From Amycolatopsis roodepoortensis (GTDB taxonomy: Bacteria; Actinomycetota; Actinomycetes; Mycobacteriales; Pseudonocardiaceae): DNA of 64,000 bases. The notes beneath the pieces are model-generated. The model worked only from the letters and a program-made list of their open reading frames with translations, did no database searches and had not been told where the DNA came from. The position numbers and the translations under genes are program-made. Below, one piece after another: positions 17,259 to 26,435 of the stretch. The stretch's first letter is position 1. Each line of letters begins with the position of its first letter. Location of the stretch: contig NZ_JADBEJ010000001.1 of the NCBI RefSeq assembly GCF_014873915.1, positions 1,116,001 through 1,180,000 on the forward strand, written 5' to 3'.

Positions 17259-20161
17259 TGCGCAACGATGGGGGGATCATGCCGGACTCGCGACTACGCT
17301 TTGAACTGCTCGGCCCGTTGCGGGCCTGGCACGGGGAGACCCGGCTGGATCTGGGGCCGGTCCGGCAGCAGGCCGTGCTGGCCGCGCTGCTGCTGCGCCC
17401 GGACGTGACGGTCAGCCACTACGAACTCACCGACGGGCTCTGGGAGAAGCCGCCGGAGTCGAACGTGCTGCCGGTGTACGTCCGGCGGTTGCGGCAATGC
17501 CTGGACACCTCGGGCCAAAAGCCGCGGGACTCGGTGATCGTGTCCGATCGCGGCGGCTACCGGTTCGCCAGCGGCGGGGTCCGGCTGGACGTGGTCCGGC
17601 TGGAGGAGGTCGCCGCCGTCGCGGCCGCCGCCGAGGAGTCGGGTGACCTCGTCTCCGCGGTCGACACCTTCGCCGACGCGCTGCGGCTGTTCCACGGCGA
17701 GCCACTGACCGGACTGCCCGGCGCGTTCGTCCAGGGCGAGCGGCGACGGCTGGAGGAACGCAGGCTTCTGTTGCTGCGCCGGAAACTGCGGGCCCAGCTG
17801 AAGCTCGGGCGGTTCGACGAGGTGATCGGTGAGCTGTCGGCGCTGGTGTCCGCCGATCCGCCGAGCGAGCCGCTGGCCGCGTTGCTGATGCGGGCGCTCT
17901 ACGGCGGCGGGCGGCAGGCGGAGGCGCTGGAGGTGTTCACCGACGTCCGCGAGCGGCTGATCGAGCAGCTCGGCGTCGAGCCTGGTGAGGAACTGCGGCA
18001 GGTGCAGGAAGCGGTGCTGCGCGGCGACGAGACGCTGCTCGGTGTGGCGCCGCGCCGGGAGCCGTCCCGCCGGATCCGCAACGAACTGCCCGCCGTCAAC
18101 GGCGAACTCGTCGGCAGGGACCGGGAACTCGCGCTGCTCGTCGAAGACGGCGATCCGGCGTCCGTCTCGGTCGACGCCGTCGACGGTGTCCCCGGCGCCG
18201 GGAAGACCACGCTCGCGGTGCGCGCGGCACACAAGCTCCGTGAGTCCTATCCGGACGGTGCGTTGTTCGTGGATCTCCACGGCTACACCGAAGGCCGCGA
18301 GCCGGTGATGCCGGAGCGCGCGCTGCGGCGGTTGCTCCGCGCGGTCGGGGTCGAGGACGGGGCGATGCCGGACGATCTCGACGAACTGGCGGCCTCGTGG
18401 CGGGCGGCGACCGCTCAGCTGCGGTTGCTGCTGGTGCTCGACAACGCCGAGTCGGCCGGTCAGGTACGGCCGCTGCTGCCGTCCGGGCCGGGCAGCCGCG
18501 TGCTGGTGACCAGCCGTCGCCGTCTCTCCGGGTTGGACGCCGACCGCCGGGTTTCCCTCGGCGCGCTGGGCCTCGAAGCGGCCGAACGGCTGCTCGGCCG
18601 CATCGTCGGGGCACCGAGGGCGGAGGGGGAGCGGTTCGCCGTGCGCGCGCTCGCCGGGCTGTGCGGGCGGCTGCCGCTCGCGCTGCGGATCGCGGGCGCC
18701 CGGTTGCAGAACCGTCCGATGTGGACGTTCAAGGACCTGGTCGACCGGATGTCGGACGACGAGCGCAGGCTCGGCGAACTGACGGCCGAGGATCGCAGTG
18801 TCGAGGTGGCACTGCGGTTGTCGTACGAACAGCTGAGGCCCGCCGAGCAGACCGCGTTCAGCGTGCTCGGCCTGTCGCCGACGACGGAGTTCGACCGGCT
18901 GACGGTCGCCGCCCTGCTGGACTGCTCGCCCGCCGAAGCCGAGCGACAGCTGGACAGCCTGGTCGACGCCAGCCTCGTCCAGGAGCCCGCGAGCGGCCGC
19001 TACCGGCTGCACGATCTGGTGGCGGTCTACGCCCGGCGGCTCGCCGGGGAGATGCCGGAGGAGGCCGCCGAAGCGGCCCGAAAGCGGGTGTACGGGCTGT
19101 ACCTCAGCGCCGCTCGCCGGGCGAGCGAATGGGGTGTGGCGCGATTCCCGTTGGAAACCGGGGGGCCGTTCACCGGGCAGCGTGACGCTTCCGCCTGGCT
19201 CGACGCGGCAGGCGACCTGCCGGAGGTGGTGTCGCAAGCGGCCGAAGCCGGGCTGGACGATCTCGCCTGCTCGGTCGCCGAAGGCCTGGTCGACTATCTC
19301 GCGCGCCAGCAGCGATACCACGAATGCCGGACGGCGTTGCAGGTCGCGCTGCCGCTCGCCGAACAGGCCGAAGACGAACGCCTGGTCTCGTCGCTGCGGT
19401 TCTGCCTCGGCTACGCCTATGCCATGCAAGGTCAGCTCGACCGGGCGCGCGGCTGGTTCGACGACGCGCTGCGGGCGGGGCAGTCGTCGGGCGACCGCGG
19501 AGTGGAGGCGCGGGCGCTCGGCGGGCTCACCATGGTGGATCTCATCGCCGGGCGGCACGATCTCGCCATCCCCGGGATGCGGCGGGTGATGGTCCTCGCC
19601 GAGGAGGTGGGTGACCGCTGGCTAGCCGAACGGTCGTTGTCCGCTCTGGGATTTCTCGCGTATATGCGGGGTGAGCACGAGGAGGCGCTCGGCCACCTCG
19701 GCCGCGCTCGCGAGCTGAGCGAGGAGATCGGCAGTCCGGGGATGCTGGCCAGGGTGCTGTGCCACAGCGGCACCGTCCGCCTCGAAAGCGGCAGCTTCGC
19801 CGAAGCCGCACTGGATCTCCGACGGTCCGTCGAGCTCGCCGAGGAGACCACGGACGGCCTGCTGACCGCCACCAGTCTCGCCAGGCTGGGCGCCGCGGAA
19901 CTGGAGCTGGGGAACCTCGACGCGGCTTTCGAACTCCAGCGTCGGGCGCTGACGGCGGTCACCGACGAGACCATCGTCGGGATGGAGTCCGAGATCCGCA
20001 ACCGGCTCGGCCGCACCCATCTCGCCGCGGGCGATCCGGTGGCCGCCAGGGAACACTTCGAGTGGGTGCTCACCACCATCGGCCCCGACGGTGACCCCCA
20101 GCAGCGCACCCTCGCCCTGGAAGGTCTGGACCTCACCAGACAGTCGGCACGCCGGCGTTGA
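17258..20161 (+). CDS. AfsR/SARP-family regulator with NB-ARC ATPase and TPR repeats
   Basis: The 967-residue protein has an N-terminal OmpR-like winged helix (about residues 10-100) and bacterial transcriptional activator domain (about 110-255, ending EPGEELRQVQEAVLRGD). An NB-ARC/STAND ATPase follows, with Walker A GVPGAGKTTLA near residue 310 and LLLVLDNAES near 390, and C-terminal TPR repeats (about 650-960). AfsR/SARP proteins activate secondary-metabolite and developmental genes, with the STAND module acting as a switch. The ATG at 17258 overlaps the response-regulator stop; an ATG at 17279 behind six G residues is an alternative. No biosynthetic cluster is evident nearby, so the target is likely elsewhere. 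Confidence 0.92.
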   Translation: MRNDGGIMPDSRLRFELLGPLRAWHGETRLDLGPVRQQAVLAALLLRPDVTVSHYELTDGLWEKPPESNVLPVYVRRLRQCLDTSGQKPRDSVIVSDRGGYRFASGGVRLDVVRLEEVAAVAAAAEESGDLVSAVDTFADALRLFHGEPLTGLPGAFVQGERRRLEERRLLLLRRKLRAQLKLGRFDEVIGELSALVSADPPSEPLAALLMRALYGGGRQAEALEVFTDVRERLIEQLGVEPGEELRQVQEAVLRGDETLLGVAPRREPSRRIRNELPAVNGELVGRDRELALLVEDGDPASVSVDAVDGVPGAGKTTLAVRAAHKLRESYPDGALFVDLHGYTEGREPVMPERALRRLLRAVGVEDGAMPDDLDELAASWRAATAQLRLLLVLDNAESAGQVRPLLPSGPGSRVLVTSRRRLSGLDADRRVSLGALGLEAAERLLGRIVGAPRAEGERFAVRALAGLCGRLPLALRIAGARLQNRPMWTFKDLVDRMSDDERRLGELTAEDRSVEVALRLSYEQLRPAEQTAFSVLGLSPTTEFDRLTVAALLDCSPAEAERQLDSLVDASLVQEPASGRYRLHDLVAVYARRLAGEMPEEAAEAARKRVYGLYLSAARRASEWGVARFPLETGGPFTGQRDASAWLDAAGDLPEVVSQAAEAGLDDLACSVAEGLVDYLARQQRYHECRTALQVALPLAEQAEDERLVSSLRFCLGYAYAMQGQLDRARGWFDDALRAGQSSGDRGVEARALGGLTMVDLIAGRHDLAIPGMRRVMVLAEEVGDRWLAERSLSALGFLAYMRGEHEEALGHLGRARELSEEIGSPGMLARVLCHSGTVRLESGSFAEAALDLRRSVELAEETTDGLLTATSLARLGAAELELGNLDAAFELQRRALTAVTDETIVGMESEIRNRLGRTHLAAGDPVAAREHFEWVLTTIGPDGDPQQRTLALEGLDLTRQSARRR

Positions 20162-20573
20162 CGATCGTGAAGCGGTGCCCTGCCATGCTGGTCCGCCAGC
20201 GCGCGAAGTAGGCGTCGGCCGCGTCCGCCAGGTGCACCCCGGCGCGGACTTCGTGGACGACGCATGCCCACTCCGCGCCGTCGCACAGCACCAGTTCCCG
20301 CGGTGCCCCGCGCTTGCGGAGCACGGACGCGCAGAGAGCTCCACGCCTGCCGACAGCACTGTTCTCGAGGCAGCGACGGAGGTCTTCGACGGCGTGGGCG
20401 GCGGTCTCGAACAACGTCCAGCGGTATTTCGGCGACGGGCGGCCGTCGGCCCACGGCGTGGCGAACGCGGCCCAGCTCCAGCCCGGTCCGACGAGCCCGT
20501 CCCGTTCCCCGGGACTCGGCGCGTCGTCCCTTGGCACCACCATGTTGTACGGGGTCCGGCTCGCCGGGCTCAT
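20133..20573 (-). CDS. Hypothetical protein
   Basis: This 146-residue frame has protein-like composition (WSWAAFATPWADGRPSPKYR, TLFETAAHAVEDLRRCLE, FARWRTSMAGHRFTIVNAG) and no recognised domain. It overlaps the 3' end of the AfsR-like gene by 29 bp in convergent orientation. A Trp/Cys-rich content argues against it being a shadow. Function unknown. Confidence 0.7.
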   Translation of the reverse strand: MSPASRTPYNMVVPRDDAPSPGERDGLVGPGWSWAAFATPWADGRPSPKYRWTLFETAAHAVEDLRRCLENSAVGRRGALCASVLRKRGAPRELVLCDGAEWACVVHEVRAGVHLADAADAYFARWRTSMAGHRFTIVNAGVPTVW

Positions 20574-20660
20574 GCACGTCTCCTCGTGGACCTCCGGCCC
20601 GCGGCCGCGGATCGGTGCCGGAACCGTAAAGCGGAGCCATGAAATCCCGATGAAACGTGG

Positions 20661-21332
20661 TCAGCCCGCCGGGACGATGAGCGAGGCCATCACCTTCGGG
20701 ATCAGCTCGCTGACGAACCGGCCGTCGGCGGGGAGTTCGCTGCCGTCCAGCAGATAGTTCTGCAGCCCCTGCTCGTAAAGGGCGACCAGGACGAGCACCG
20801 CGTCGTCCGCGGAGATCGTCAGCCGCCTGCCGATCCGGTCGAGCGCGCCGACCAGGATCGCGCCCAGTTCGGTGTGGAAATGCCGGAACGCGGCGCCGAT
20901 CCGGTCGCGGATCTCGGGTTGCCGCAGACCCTGCGTGCGGAATTCCGCGCACAGCAGGTACCAGTCCTTGTCCGCGTTGAGCGCGACCATGAACAGTTCG
21001 GCGATCCGCCCCAGTGTGGGGGAGAGGTCTTCGTGCGCGCCGACGGTGGCCTCGCCGAGCACGCTCTCGGTCGCCTCGCGGAACCGTTCGAGCCGGAGGG
21101 TGTTCTCCTCCTGGAACAGGGCGAGGAAGAGGTCTTCCTTCGAGCTGAAGTTCGAGTAGAAGGCGCCGCGGGTGAAGCCGGCGCGTTCGCAGATCAGCTC
21201 GACCGGGGTGTCCCGGATGCCGCGTTCCGAGAAGGCCTCGTACGCCGCGTCGATCAGCCGTCGGCGGGTGTCCGCCCGGCGCCTGGTCATGGTGGCGCCC
21301 CGCTCCTCGGTCATCTCGCCATTCTTTCGCAT
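20661..21332 (-). CDS. TetR/AcrR family repressor of the MMPL/YhgE operon
   Basis: The 223-residue protein has an N-terminal TetR HTH (TRRRLIDAAYEAFSERGIRD..ICERAGFTRGAFYSNFSSKEDL) and a C-terminal ligand domain without recognisable specificity. Three in-frame ATGs (21332, 21314, 21290) are possible; GAGGAG before the 21290 start makes the shortest form plausible. It is divergent from the MMPL transporter across 98 bp with strong palindromes, so repression of both directions is likely. Confidence 0.92.
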   Translation of the reverse strand: MRKNGEMTEERGATMTRRRADTRRRLIDAAYEAFSERGIRDTPVELICERAGFTRGAFYSNFSSKEDLFLALFQEENTLRLERFREATESVLGEATVGAHEDLSPTLGRIAELFMVALNADKDWYLLCAEFRTQGLRQPEIRDRIGAAFRHFHTELGAILVGALDRIGRRLTISADDAVLVLVALYEQGLQNYLLDGSELPADGRFVSELIPKVMASLIVPAG

Positions 21333-21359
21333 CGGCCCGGTTCACCCGGCTGTGGGACA

Positions 21360-21409
21360 GGATACATCGTGAATCGGATACAGCGTGTATTACGATACGC
21401 AATGTATCC
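21360..21409. promoter_or_regulatory. Candidate TetR operator with nested GATAC/GTATC palindromes
   Basis: GGATACAT (21360-21367) is exactly inverted as ATGTATCC (21402-21409). Inside lie ATACA-GCG-TGTAT (21378-21390) and GTAT-TACG-ATAC (21387-21398). The cluster sits between the divergent TetR and MMPL genes and covers the only plausible promoter space. Several dimers could bind side by side. Confidence 0.65.
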
Positions 21410-21430
21410 AACGAGCGCCGGGAGCCGATC

Positions 21431-24124
21431 GTGTCGTCATTCCTCTACCGCCTCGGCAGGCTGGCCGCTCGCGGACGCGTGCTGGTCACCGCGTTGTGGC
21501 TGGTCATGCTGTGTGTCGCGGGTGGCGCGGCGCTGCTGCTGGGCCAGGGCACCGACGACACGTTCGCGATCCCCGGTTCGGAGTCGCAGGAGGCGCTCGA
21601 TCACCTCGGCCGGGTCTTCCCCCAGGTGAGCGGGACTTCGGCGCAGTTGGTGGTGCTCGTCCCCGAAGGGCAGCGGGCCGACGCCGCTCTCGTGCGCGAC
21701 TCCGTTGCCGCCGTGGTCCCGGAGCTGACCGGGGCCCCGCAGGTCTCGACCGTGGTGAATCCCTTCGACCCGGCCGTGCACGACGCGGTGTCCAAGGACG
21801 GCCGCGCCGCGTTGGTCACCGTGCAGCTCGACGTCGGCCTCGCCGACATCCAGCCGTCGACGAGGACCGCGCTCGCCGGGATCGCGCAGGACCTGGAGAA
21901 CCGGATCGGCCACGGCACCGAGGTGCTCACCGGCGGCGACGCGTTCTCGGACAAGGTGCCGAAGCTCAGCCCCACCGAGGGGATCGGTCTCGTCATCGCG
22001 CTCGTGGTGCTGCTGATGGTGTTCGGTTCGTTCATCGCGGCCGGAATGCCTTTGCTGACGGCGATTCTCGGCGTCGGGGTCTCGGTGGCGCTGGTCTACG
22101 CGGCGACCTCGGTGGCGACCGTGTCCTCGACGGCGCCGATGCTCGCGGTCATGCTCGGGCTCGCCGTCGGCATCGACTACGCGCTCTTCCTGCTTTCCCG
22201 GCACCGGGATCAGCTCGCCGAGGGGCTCGAAGTCGAGGAGTCCATCGCGAGGGCGACGGCCACCGCGGGATCCGCGGTCATCTTCGCCGGGCTCACCGTG
22301 GTGATCGCCCTGCTGGGCCTGTTCGTCGCCGGGATCCCGTTCCTGACGACGATGGGTATCGCGGCGGCGGGCGGTGTCGCCGTCGCGGTGATCGTGGCCA
22401 TCACGCTCATCCCCGCGCTGCTCGCGTTCGCCGGCGAGCGGCTGCGGCCCAAGAAGCCGAAGAAGAGCAAGCGCAAGAAGAAGCCGCGCTTCAGCCTCCG
22501 CTGGGTGCGGCTCGCGACGAAGTCTCCGTGGGTGACGATCGCGCTGATCGTCGGAGTGCTCACGGTGGCGTCGTTGCCCGCGCTGGATCTCCGCCTGGCC
22601 TTGCCGGACAACGGAACCGACGAGGACGGCACGCCGGCCCGCGTCGCCTACGACGCCGTCGCCGAGCATTTCGGACCCGGTTTCAACGGCCCGCTGATCG
22701 TCACCGCGGACATCCTCTCGACCACCGACCCGATCGGGATCACCAACGGCATCGCCGACGACATCCGGAAGGTGCCCGGCGTCGCCGTCGTCCCGCTCGC
22801 CACGCCGAACCCCAAGGGCGACACCGCGATCATCCAGGTCGTGCCGGCGACCGGCGCCTTCGACGAGGCGACCGACGACCTCGTCGAACGGCTGCGGTCC
22901 ATGGAAGGGCAGTTCCAGGACCGGTACGGCGTGCAGACCGCGGTCAGCGGGTTCACCGCCGTCGGCATCGACGTGTCCTCGCAGCTCGGCGACGCGCTGC
23001 TGCCCTTCGGCATCCTGGTCGTCGGGCTCTCGCTGGTGCTGCTGGCGATGGTGTTCCGTTCGATCCTCGTCCCGCTGAAAGCCACGTTCGGGTATCTGCT
23101 GTCGATCGGTGCCGCGTTCGGCGCGACGTCGTTCGTGTTCGGGCAAGGACATCTGGCCGAGGCGCTTGGGGTGACCCGCACCGGCAGTGTGATCAGCTTC
23201 CTGCCGATCATCCTGATGGGTGTCCTTTTCGGACTCGCCATGGACTACGAAGTGTTCCTGGTGTCCCGGATCCGGGAGGACTACGTCCACCACGGCGACG
23301 CGCACAAGGCGATCGAGACGGGTTTCGTGTCCGCGTCGAGGGTCGTGACCGCGGCGGCGGTGATCATGCTGGGCGTGTTCGCCGCGTTCGTGCCCGACGG
23401 CAGTGCCACGATCAAACCGATCGCGTTCAGTCTCGCCGTCGGCGTGTTCGTGGACGCCTTCCTGGTGCGGATGACGCTCGTCCCGGCGATCCTCGCACTG
23501 CTGGGTCCGCGCGCCTGGGGCCTGCCGCCATGGCTGGACCGTAAGCTCCCGGTGTTCGACGCCGAGGGCGACGGTCTCGTCCACGAACTCCGGCTCGCCG
23601 ACTGGCCCGCACCCGGCTCGGCGGAAGTGATCAGCGCCGCCGGTCTCCGGGTCGACGACGACCGGGGCCGCACGATCTTCCGCGACGTCGAGCTGCATCT
23701 CGGGCCGGGGGAGATCCTCGCCGTGCACGGTTCCGGCCCGGCGGGCAAGAGCGCCCTGCTCTACGCGCTCGCCGGCCGTGTCCCGAACGTTCGTGGCGAC
23801 TTGAAGGTCCTCGGCCGGGTGCTGCCGCAGCACGCGCACGCGGTCCGGCGGAACGTCGCCTTCATCGCCTGCAAGGAGACCGACGACCCGGCCGGGGAGG
23901 TCCGCCGCGCGCTCGACGACGGCGTCGGGCTCGTCTTCCTCGACGATCTGGACACCGTCGTCGCCACCGCGCAGCGCGCCGGGTTGCGAGCGGCGTTCGC
24001 GAGCCGGGCCGCCACGTTCGCCGTGTCCTGCCAGAGCCTCGCGATCGTGCGGGATCTGCTGCCCACCACCGCTGTCGCGGGCCTCGCCATGACGCCCGCC
24101 CCTGCCCCCGCCGAGGTCCACTGA
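21431..24124 (+). CDS. MMPL-family (RND-type) transporter with fused C-terminal ABC-like ATPase segment
   Basis: The 897-residue protein has two MMPL repeats, each with one membrane helix, a periplasmic loop and five or six helices (about residues 1-340 and 360-705). Signature stretches include GLAVGIDYALFLLSRHRDQ and GLAMDYEVFLVSRIREDY with the proton-relay Asp residues. After residue 730 there is a cytoplasmic segment resembling an ABC nucleotide-binding domain: Walker A GSGPAGKS (about 767-774) and Walker B GLVFLDDLD (about 833-841). Only about 60 residues lie between them and no LSGGQ signature is present, so it is not a normal ABC domain. The GTG at 21431 is the start. One base overlaps the YhgE/Pip gene downstream. 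Export of a lipid or hydrophobic drug is the likely role. Confidence 0.9.
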   Translation: MSSFLYRLGRLAARGRVLVTALWLVMLCVAGGAALLLGQGTDDTFAIPGSESQEALDHLGRVFPQVSGTSAQLVVLVPEGQRADAALVRDSVAAVVPELTGAPQVSTVVNPFDPAVHDAVSKDGRAALVTVQLDVGLADIQPSTRTALAGIAQDLENRIGHGTEVLTGGDAFSDKVPKLSPTEGIGLVIALVVLLMVFGSFIAAGMPLLTAILGVGVSVALVYAATSVATVSSTAPMLAVMLGLAVGIDYALFLLSRHRDQLAEGLEVEESIARATATAGSAVIFAGLTVVIALLGLFVAGIPFLTTMGIAAAGGVAVAVIVAITLIPALLAFAGERLRPKKPKKSKRKKKPRFSLRWVRLATKSPWVTIALIVGVLTVASLPALDLRLALPDNGTDEDGTPARVAYDAVAEHFGPGFNGPLIVTADILSTTDPIGITNGIADDIRKVPGVAVVPLATPNPKGDTAIIQVVPATGAFDEATDDLVERLRSMEGQFQDRYGVQTAVSGFTAVGIDVSSQLGDALLPFGILVVGLSLVLLAMVFRSILVPLKATFGYLLSIGAAFGATSFVFGQGHLAEALGVTRTGSVISFLPIILMGVLFGLAMDYEVFLVSRIREDYVHHGDAHKAIETGFVSASRVVTAAAVIMLGVFAAFVPDGSATIKPIAFSLAVGVFVDAFLVRMTLVPAILALLGPRAWGLPPWLDRKLPVFDAEGDGLVHELRLADWPAPGSAEVISAAGLRVDDDRGRTIFRDVELHLGPGEILAVHGSGPAGKSALLYALAGRVPNVRGDLKVLGRVLPQHAHAVRRNVAFIACKETDDPAGEVRRALDDGVGLVFLDDLDTVVATAQRAGLRAAFASRAATFAVSCQSLAIVRDLLPTTAVAGLAMTPAPAPAEVH

Positions 24125-26184
24125 TGTTCCGCTTCTTCGCCGGTTCCGCTCGCGCGACCGCTTTCGGTCCGCTGACCTGGAAGTCCTGGCTCGGGATCGT
24201 GCTCGTGCCGGTGATCGTCGCGCTCGGCCTGGCGTGGGCGTTCTGGTCGCCCGGCGACAATCACGGCGCGGCCAAGGCCGCGGTGGTCAACAACGACGAA
24301 CCGGTGACGGTGAACGGCCAGCTGCTCCCGCTCGGCCGGGAACTGGCCGGAAACCTCGTGCACGGCGAGGATTCCGCGTACACCTGGGTGCTCACCGACG
24401 CCGAGGACGCGAAGGAGGGCATCTCCGACGGGACGTATTCGGCGGTCGTCACGATCCCGCCGGAGTTCTCCGCGCGGGCCACGTCGACGACCGGGAAGCC
24501 GCTCGACGCGAAACAGGCGATCATGCGTGTCGAGACGTCGCAGCGCACCGGCCTCGTCGACCCGGTGGCGAGCCGGGAGGTCGCGAACGCGACGCTCACC
24601 GCGCTGAACCGGCAGATCGTCGAGACCTATGTGGACAATCTGTACGTCGGGTTCTCCTCGATCCACCAGCAGTTGGTGAAGGCTGCCGACGGCAGCGACC
24701 AGCTCGTCGTCGGGCTGAGGCAATTGTCCGACGGGACCGGGAAACTCGCCACGGGCGCGGGCGAACTCGCCGGTGGGGCGGGAAAGCTCAGCGGGGCCGC
24801 CGGACAGCTGGCGGACGGCGCGCGCAAACTCGCGAACGGCACCGGGCAGCTCGCCACCGGTTCGGGCCGGTTGTCGTCGGGGCTGACCCAGGCCGAGAAG
24901 GACACCGCGCAGCTGCCCCGGCTGACCAGGGAACTGGCCGACGGGGCGCAGCAGGTGGCGAACGGCAACAAGCAGCTGGCGGACAAGATCTCGCCGCTGG
25001 CGGACAAAGTACTCCGGATCATCGACGCGCTGCCCACGGCGGGCGATTCGGCGCGGAGGTTCGCCGAACTGGCGCAGAAATGCGATCAGGACACGAAGTT
25101 CTGCGCCGATCTGAAGGCCGCTTCGGAAAAGCTCACGGCCGATGCCGCGATCCTCGACGGCAAACGGGCCGAGATCCGCGACGCCGTCGTGCAGACGAAG
25201 AAGGCGGTGCAGGACCTTTCGGCGGGCTCCCAGAAGGTCGCTGACGGGAACAAGGAGCTCGCGGACAAGTCGAAGGACCTCGCGGGCGGTATCGGCACGG
25301 CGGCCGATGGCGCGCGCAAACTCGACGCCGGTGTCCGGGCCGCCGACTCCGGTGCGCGGCAGCTCGCCGACGGCTCCGGTCAGCTCGCCGGTGGCGCGAC
25401 CACCCTGTCGACCGGCGCGGGGGAACTCGCCACCGGCGCCCGCACCGCCGCCGATGGCGCCGAACGTGCCGAATCCGGCGCTTCGGAGCTGGCCAAGGGC
25501 CTCGAAGAGGGCCGGGGCAGGGTGCCCGACTACACCCAGGCCGAACGCGAGCATCTCAAACAGGTCGCCGCCACACCCGCGATCGCCGACACGGCGGGCT
25601 CGGGAACCTTCGGCGAAGGCGCGGTGGCGCTGATCCTCGTGCTGGCGCTGTGGGTGTGCGCGCTGGCGACGTACCAGGTGATCCGGGCGGTGCCGCCGAG
25701 CGTGCTCACCACCCGCGAACCGAGCTGGCGGATCATCCTCGCCGCGGCCGTCCCCGGTGCGACGCTGGCGGTGCTGACCGCCCTGATCCTGACCGGGGTG
25801 TTCTGGGCGTTCCTCGGCCTGAGTTTCGGAAAGGCGCTGACTCTGCTGGTGGTGCTCGTCCTCGCGGCGGGGACGTTCACCGTGGTGAACCAAGCGCTGG
25901 TCGCGATCTTCAAACGCCCAGGCCGCTTCGCCGCCCTCGCGATCCTCGTGCTCACTGTCGGCGCTTCGCTGGTTTCGACCGTGCCCGGTTTCTTCGGGAC
26001 CGCGCTGGGGATCCTGCCGACCAACGGCGCGCTGGTCGCGCTGCGCTCGCTGCTGACGGGGTCGGACGGCCTGACGTCGGGGATCGTGCAACTGGTGGTG
26101 TGGCTGGGAATCGGGACGCTGGCGATGATCCTGGTGACGGACCGGCGGCGCTCCTTGCCCGGCAGGGAGCTTCGGCTGGCGTAG
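24124..26184 (+). CDS. YhgE/Pip-family membrane protein
   Basis: The 686-residue protein starts with one membrane helix (about residues 20-42) and ends with about six (about 495-680), with an extracytoplasmic region between. The N-terminal part has AAVVNNDEPVTVNG and the ABC-2-like fold typical of YhgE/Pip. Residues about 180-480 are a long helical region with many LADG/LATG-type short repeats (for example SDGTGKLATGAGELAGGAG), predicted coiled coil. YhgE/Pip proteins occur in type VII secretion-related and phage-receptor contexts; the exact function is unclear. The ATG overlaps the MMPL stop by one base (TGATG), so the two probably form one envelope complex. Confidence 0.9.
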   Translation: MFRFFAGSARATAFGPLTWKSWLGIVLVPVIVALGLAWAFWSPGDNHGAAKAAVVNNDEPVTVNGQLLPLGRELAGNLVHGEDSAYTWVLTDAEDAKEGISDGTYSAVVTIPPEFSARATSTTGKPLDAKQAIMRVETSQRTGLVDPVASREVANATLTALNRQIVETYVDNLYVGFSSIHQQLVKAADGSDQLVVGLRQLSDGTGKLATGAGELAGGAGKLSGAAGQLADGARKLANGTGQLATGSGRLSSGLTQAEKDTAQLPRLTRELADGAQQVANGNKQLADKISPLADKVLRIIDALPTAGDSARRFAELAQKCDQDTKFCADLKAASEKLTADAAILDGKRAEIRDAVVQTKKAVQDLSAGSQKVADGNKELADKSKDLAGGIGTAADGARKLDAGVRAADSGARQLADGSGQLAGGATTLSTGAGELATGARTAADGAERAESGASELAKGLEEGRGRVPDYTQAEREHLKQVAATPAIADTAGSGTFGEGAVALILVLALWVCALATYQVIRAVPPSVLTTREPSWRIILAAAVPGATLAVLTALILTGVFWAFLGLSFGKALTLLVVLVLAAGTFTVVNQALVAIFKRPGRFAALAILVLTVGASLVSTVPGFFGTALGILPTNGALVALRSLLTGSDGLTSGIVQLVVWLGIGTLAMILVTDRRRSLPGRELRLA

Positions 26185-26218
26185 GCCGGGCGTGGTGGCC
26201 TGACGGCCCGGCGAGCGC

Positions 26219-26271
26219 GTCGCGAAAGCCACTTTCGGGACATCTGACGTCCCGAAAGTGGCTTTCGCGAC
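26219..26271. repeat. Perfect 23-bp palindromic repeat, copy 1
   Basis: Arms 26219-26241 and 26249-26271 are exactly inverted around a 7-nt loop (ATCTGAC), with core GAAAGCCACTTTCGGGAC. It lies 34 bp after the YhgE/Pip stop and before the copper operon. A near-identical copy is at 35143-35197. It may act as a transcription terminator or be a small dispersed repeat element. Confidence 0.9.
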
Positions 26272-26332
26272 AGCTGCGGCGCAGGTGTGCCGTCTTACCC
26301 CCACCCCGTATGTGACGCAGGTCGCTCATCTA

Positions 26333-26379
26333 TACCCTGCCGGGGTACCTTCAGACTCTTGCCGTACCCCCCTGGGGTA
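26333..26379 (+). promoter_or_regulatory. Two CsoR-type copper operator boxes
   Basis: TACCCTGCCGGGGTA (26333-26347) and TACCCCCCTGGGGTA (26365-26379) match the TACCCC-N-GGGGTA pseudo-palindrome bound by CsoR copper-sensing repressors. They are 32 bp apart, in front of the copZ-like gene at 26436. No csoR gene is in the window. Derepression by Cu(I) is the expected regulation. Confidence 0.8.
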
Positions 26380-26435
26380 TGTACGTTGAGTCCATGAGCG
26401 GCGCACGAGCCGCCTGGATCACGAGGAGAGTCACG

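Noticed and set aside
17294-19558. 754-codon - strand frame
   Set aside because: Antisense to the AfsR-like gene; Gln/Arg/Pro-rich without domains.
21437-24121. 894-codon - strand frame
   Set aside because: Exactly antisense to the MMPL gene with His/Arg/Asp-rich composition; no motif or ribosome binding site.
23761-26304. 847-codon - strand frame
   Set aside because: Antisense to the YhgE/Pip repeats, which produce artificial repetitive protein; a shadow.
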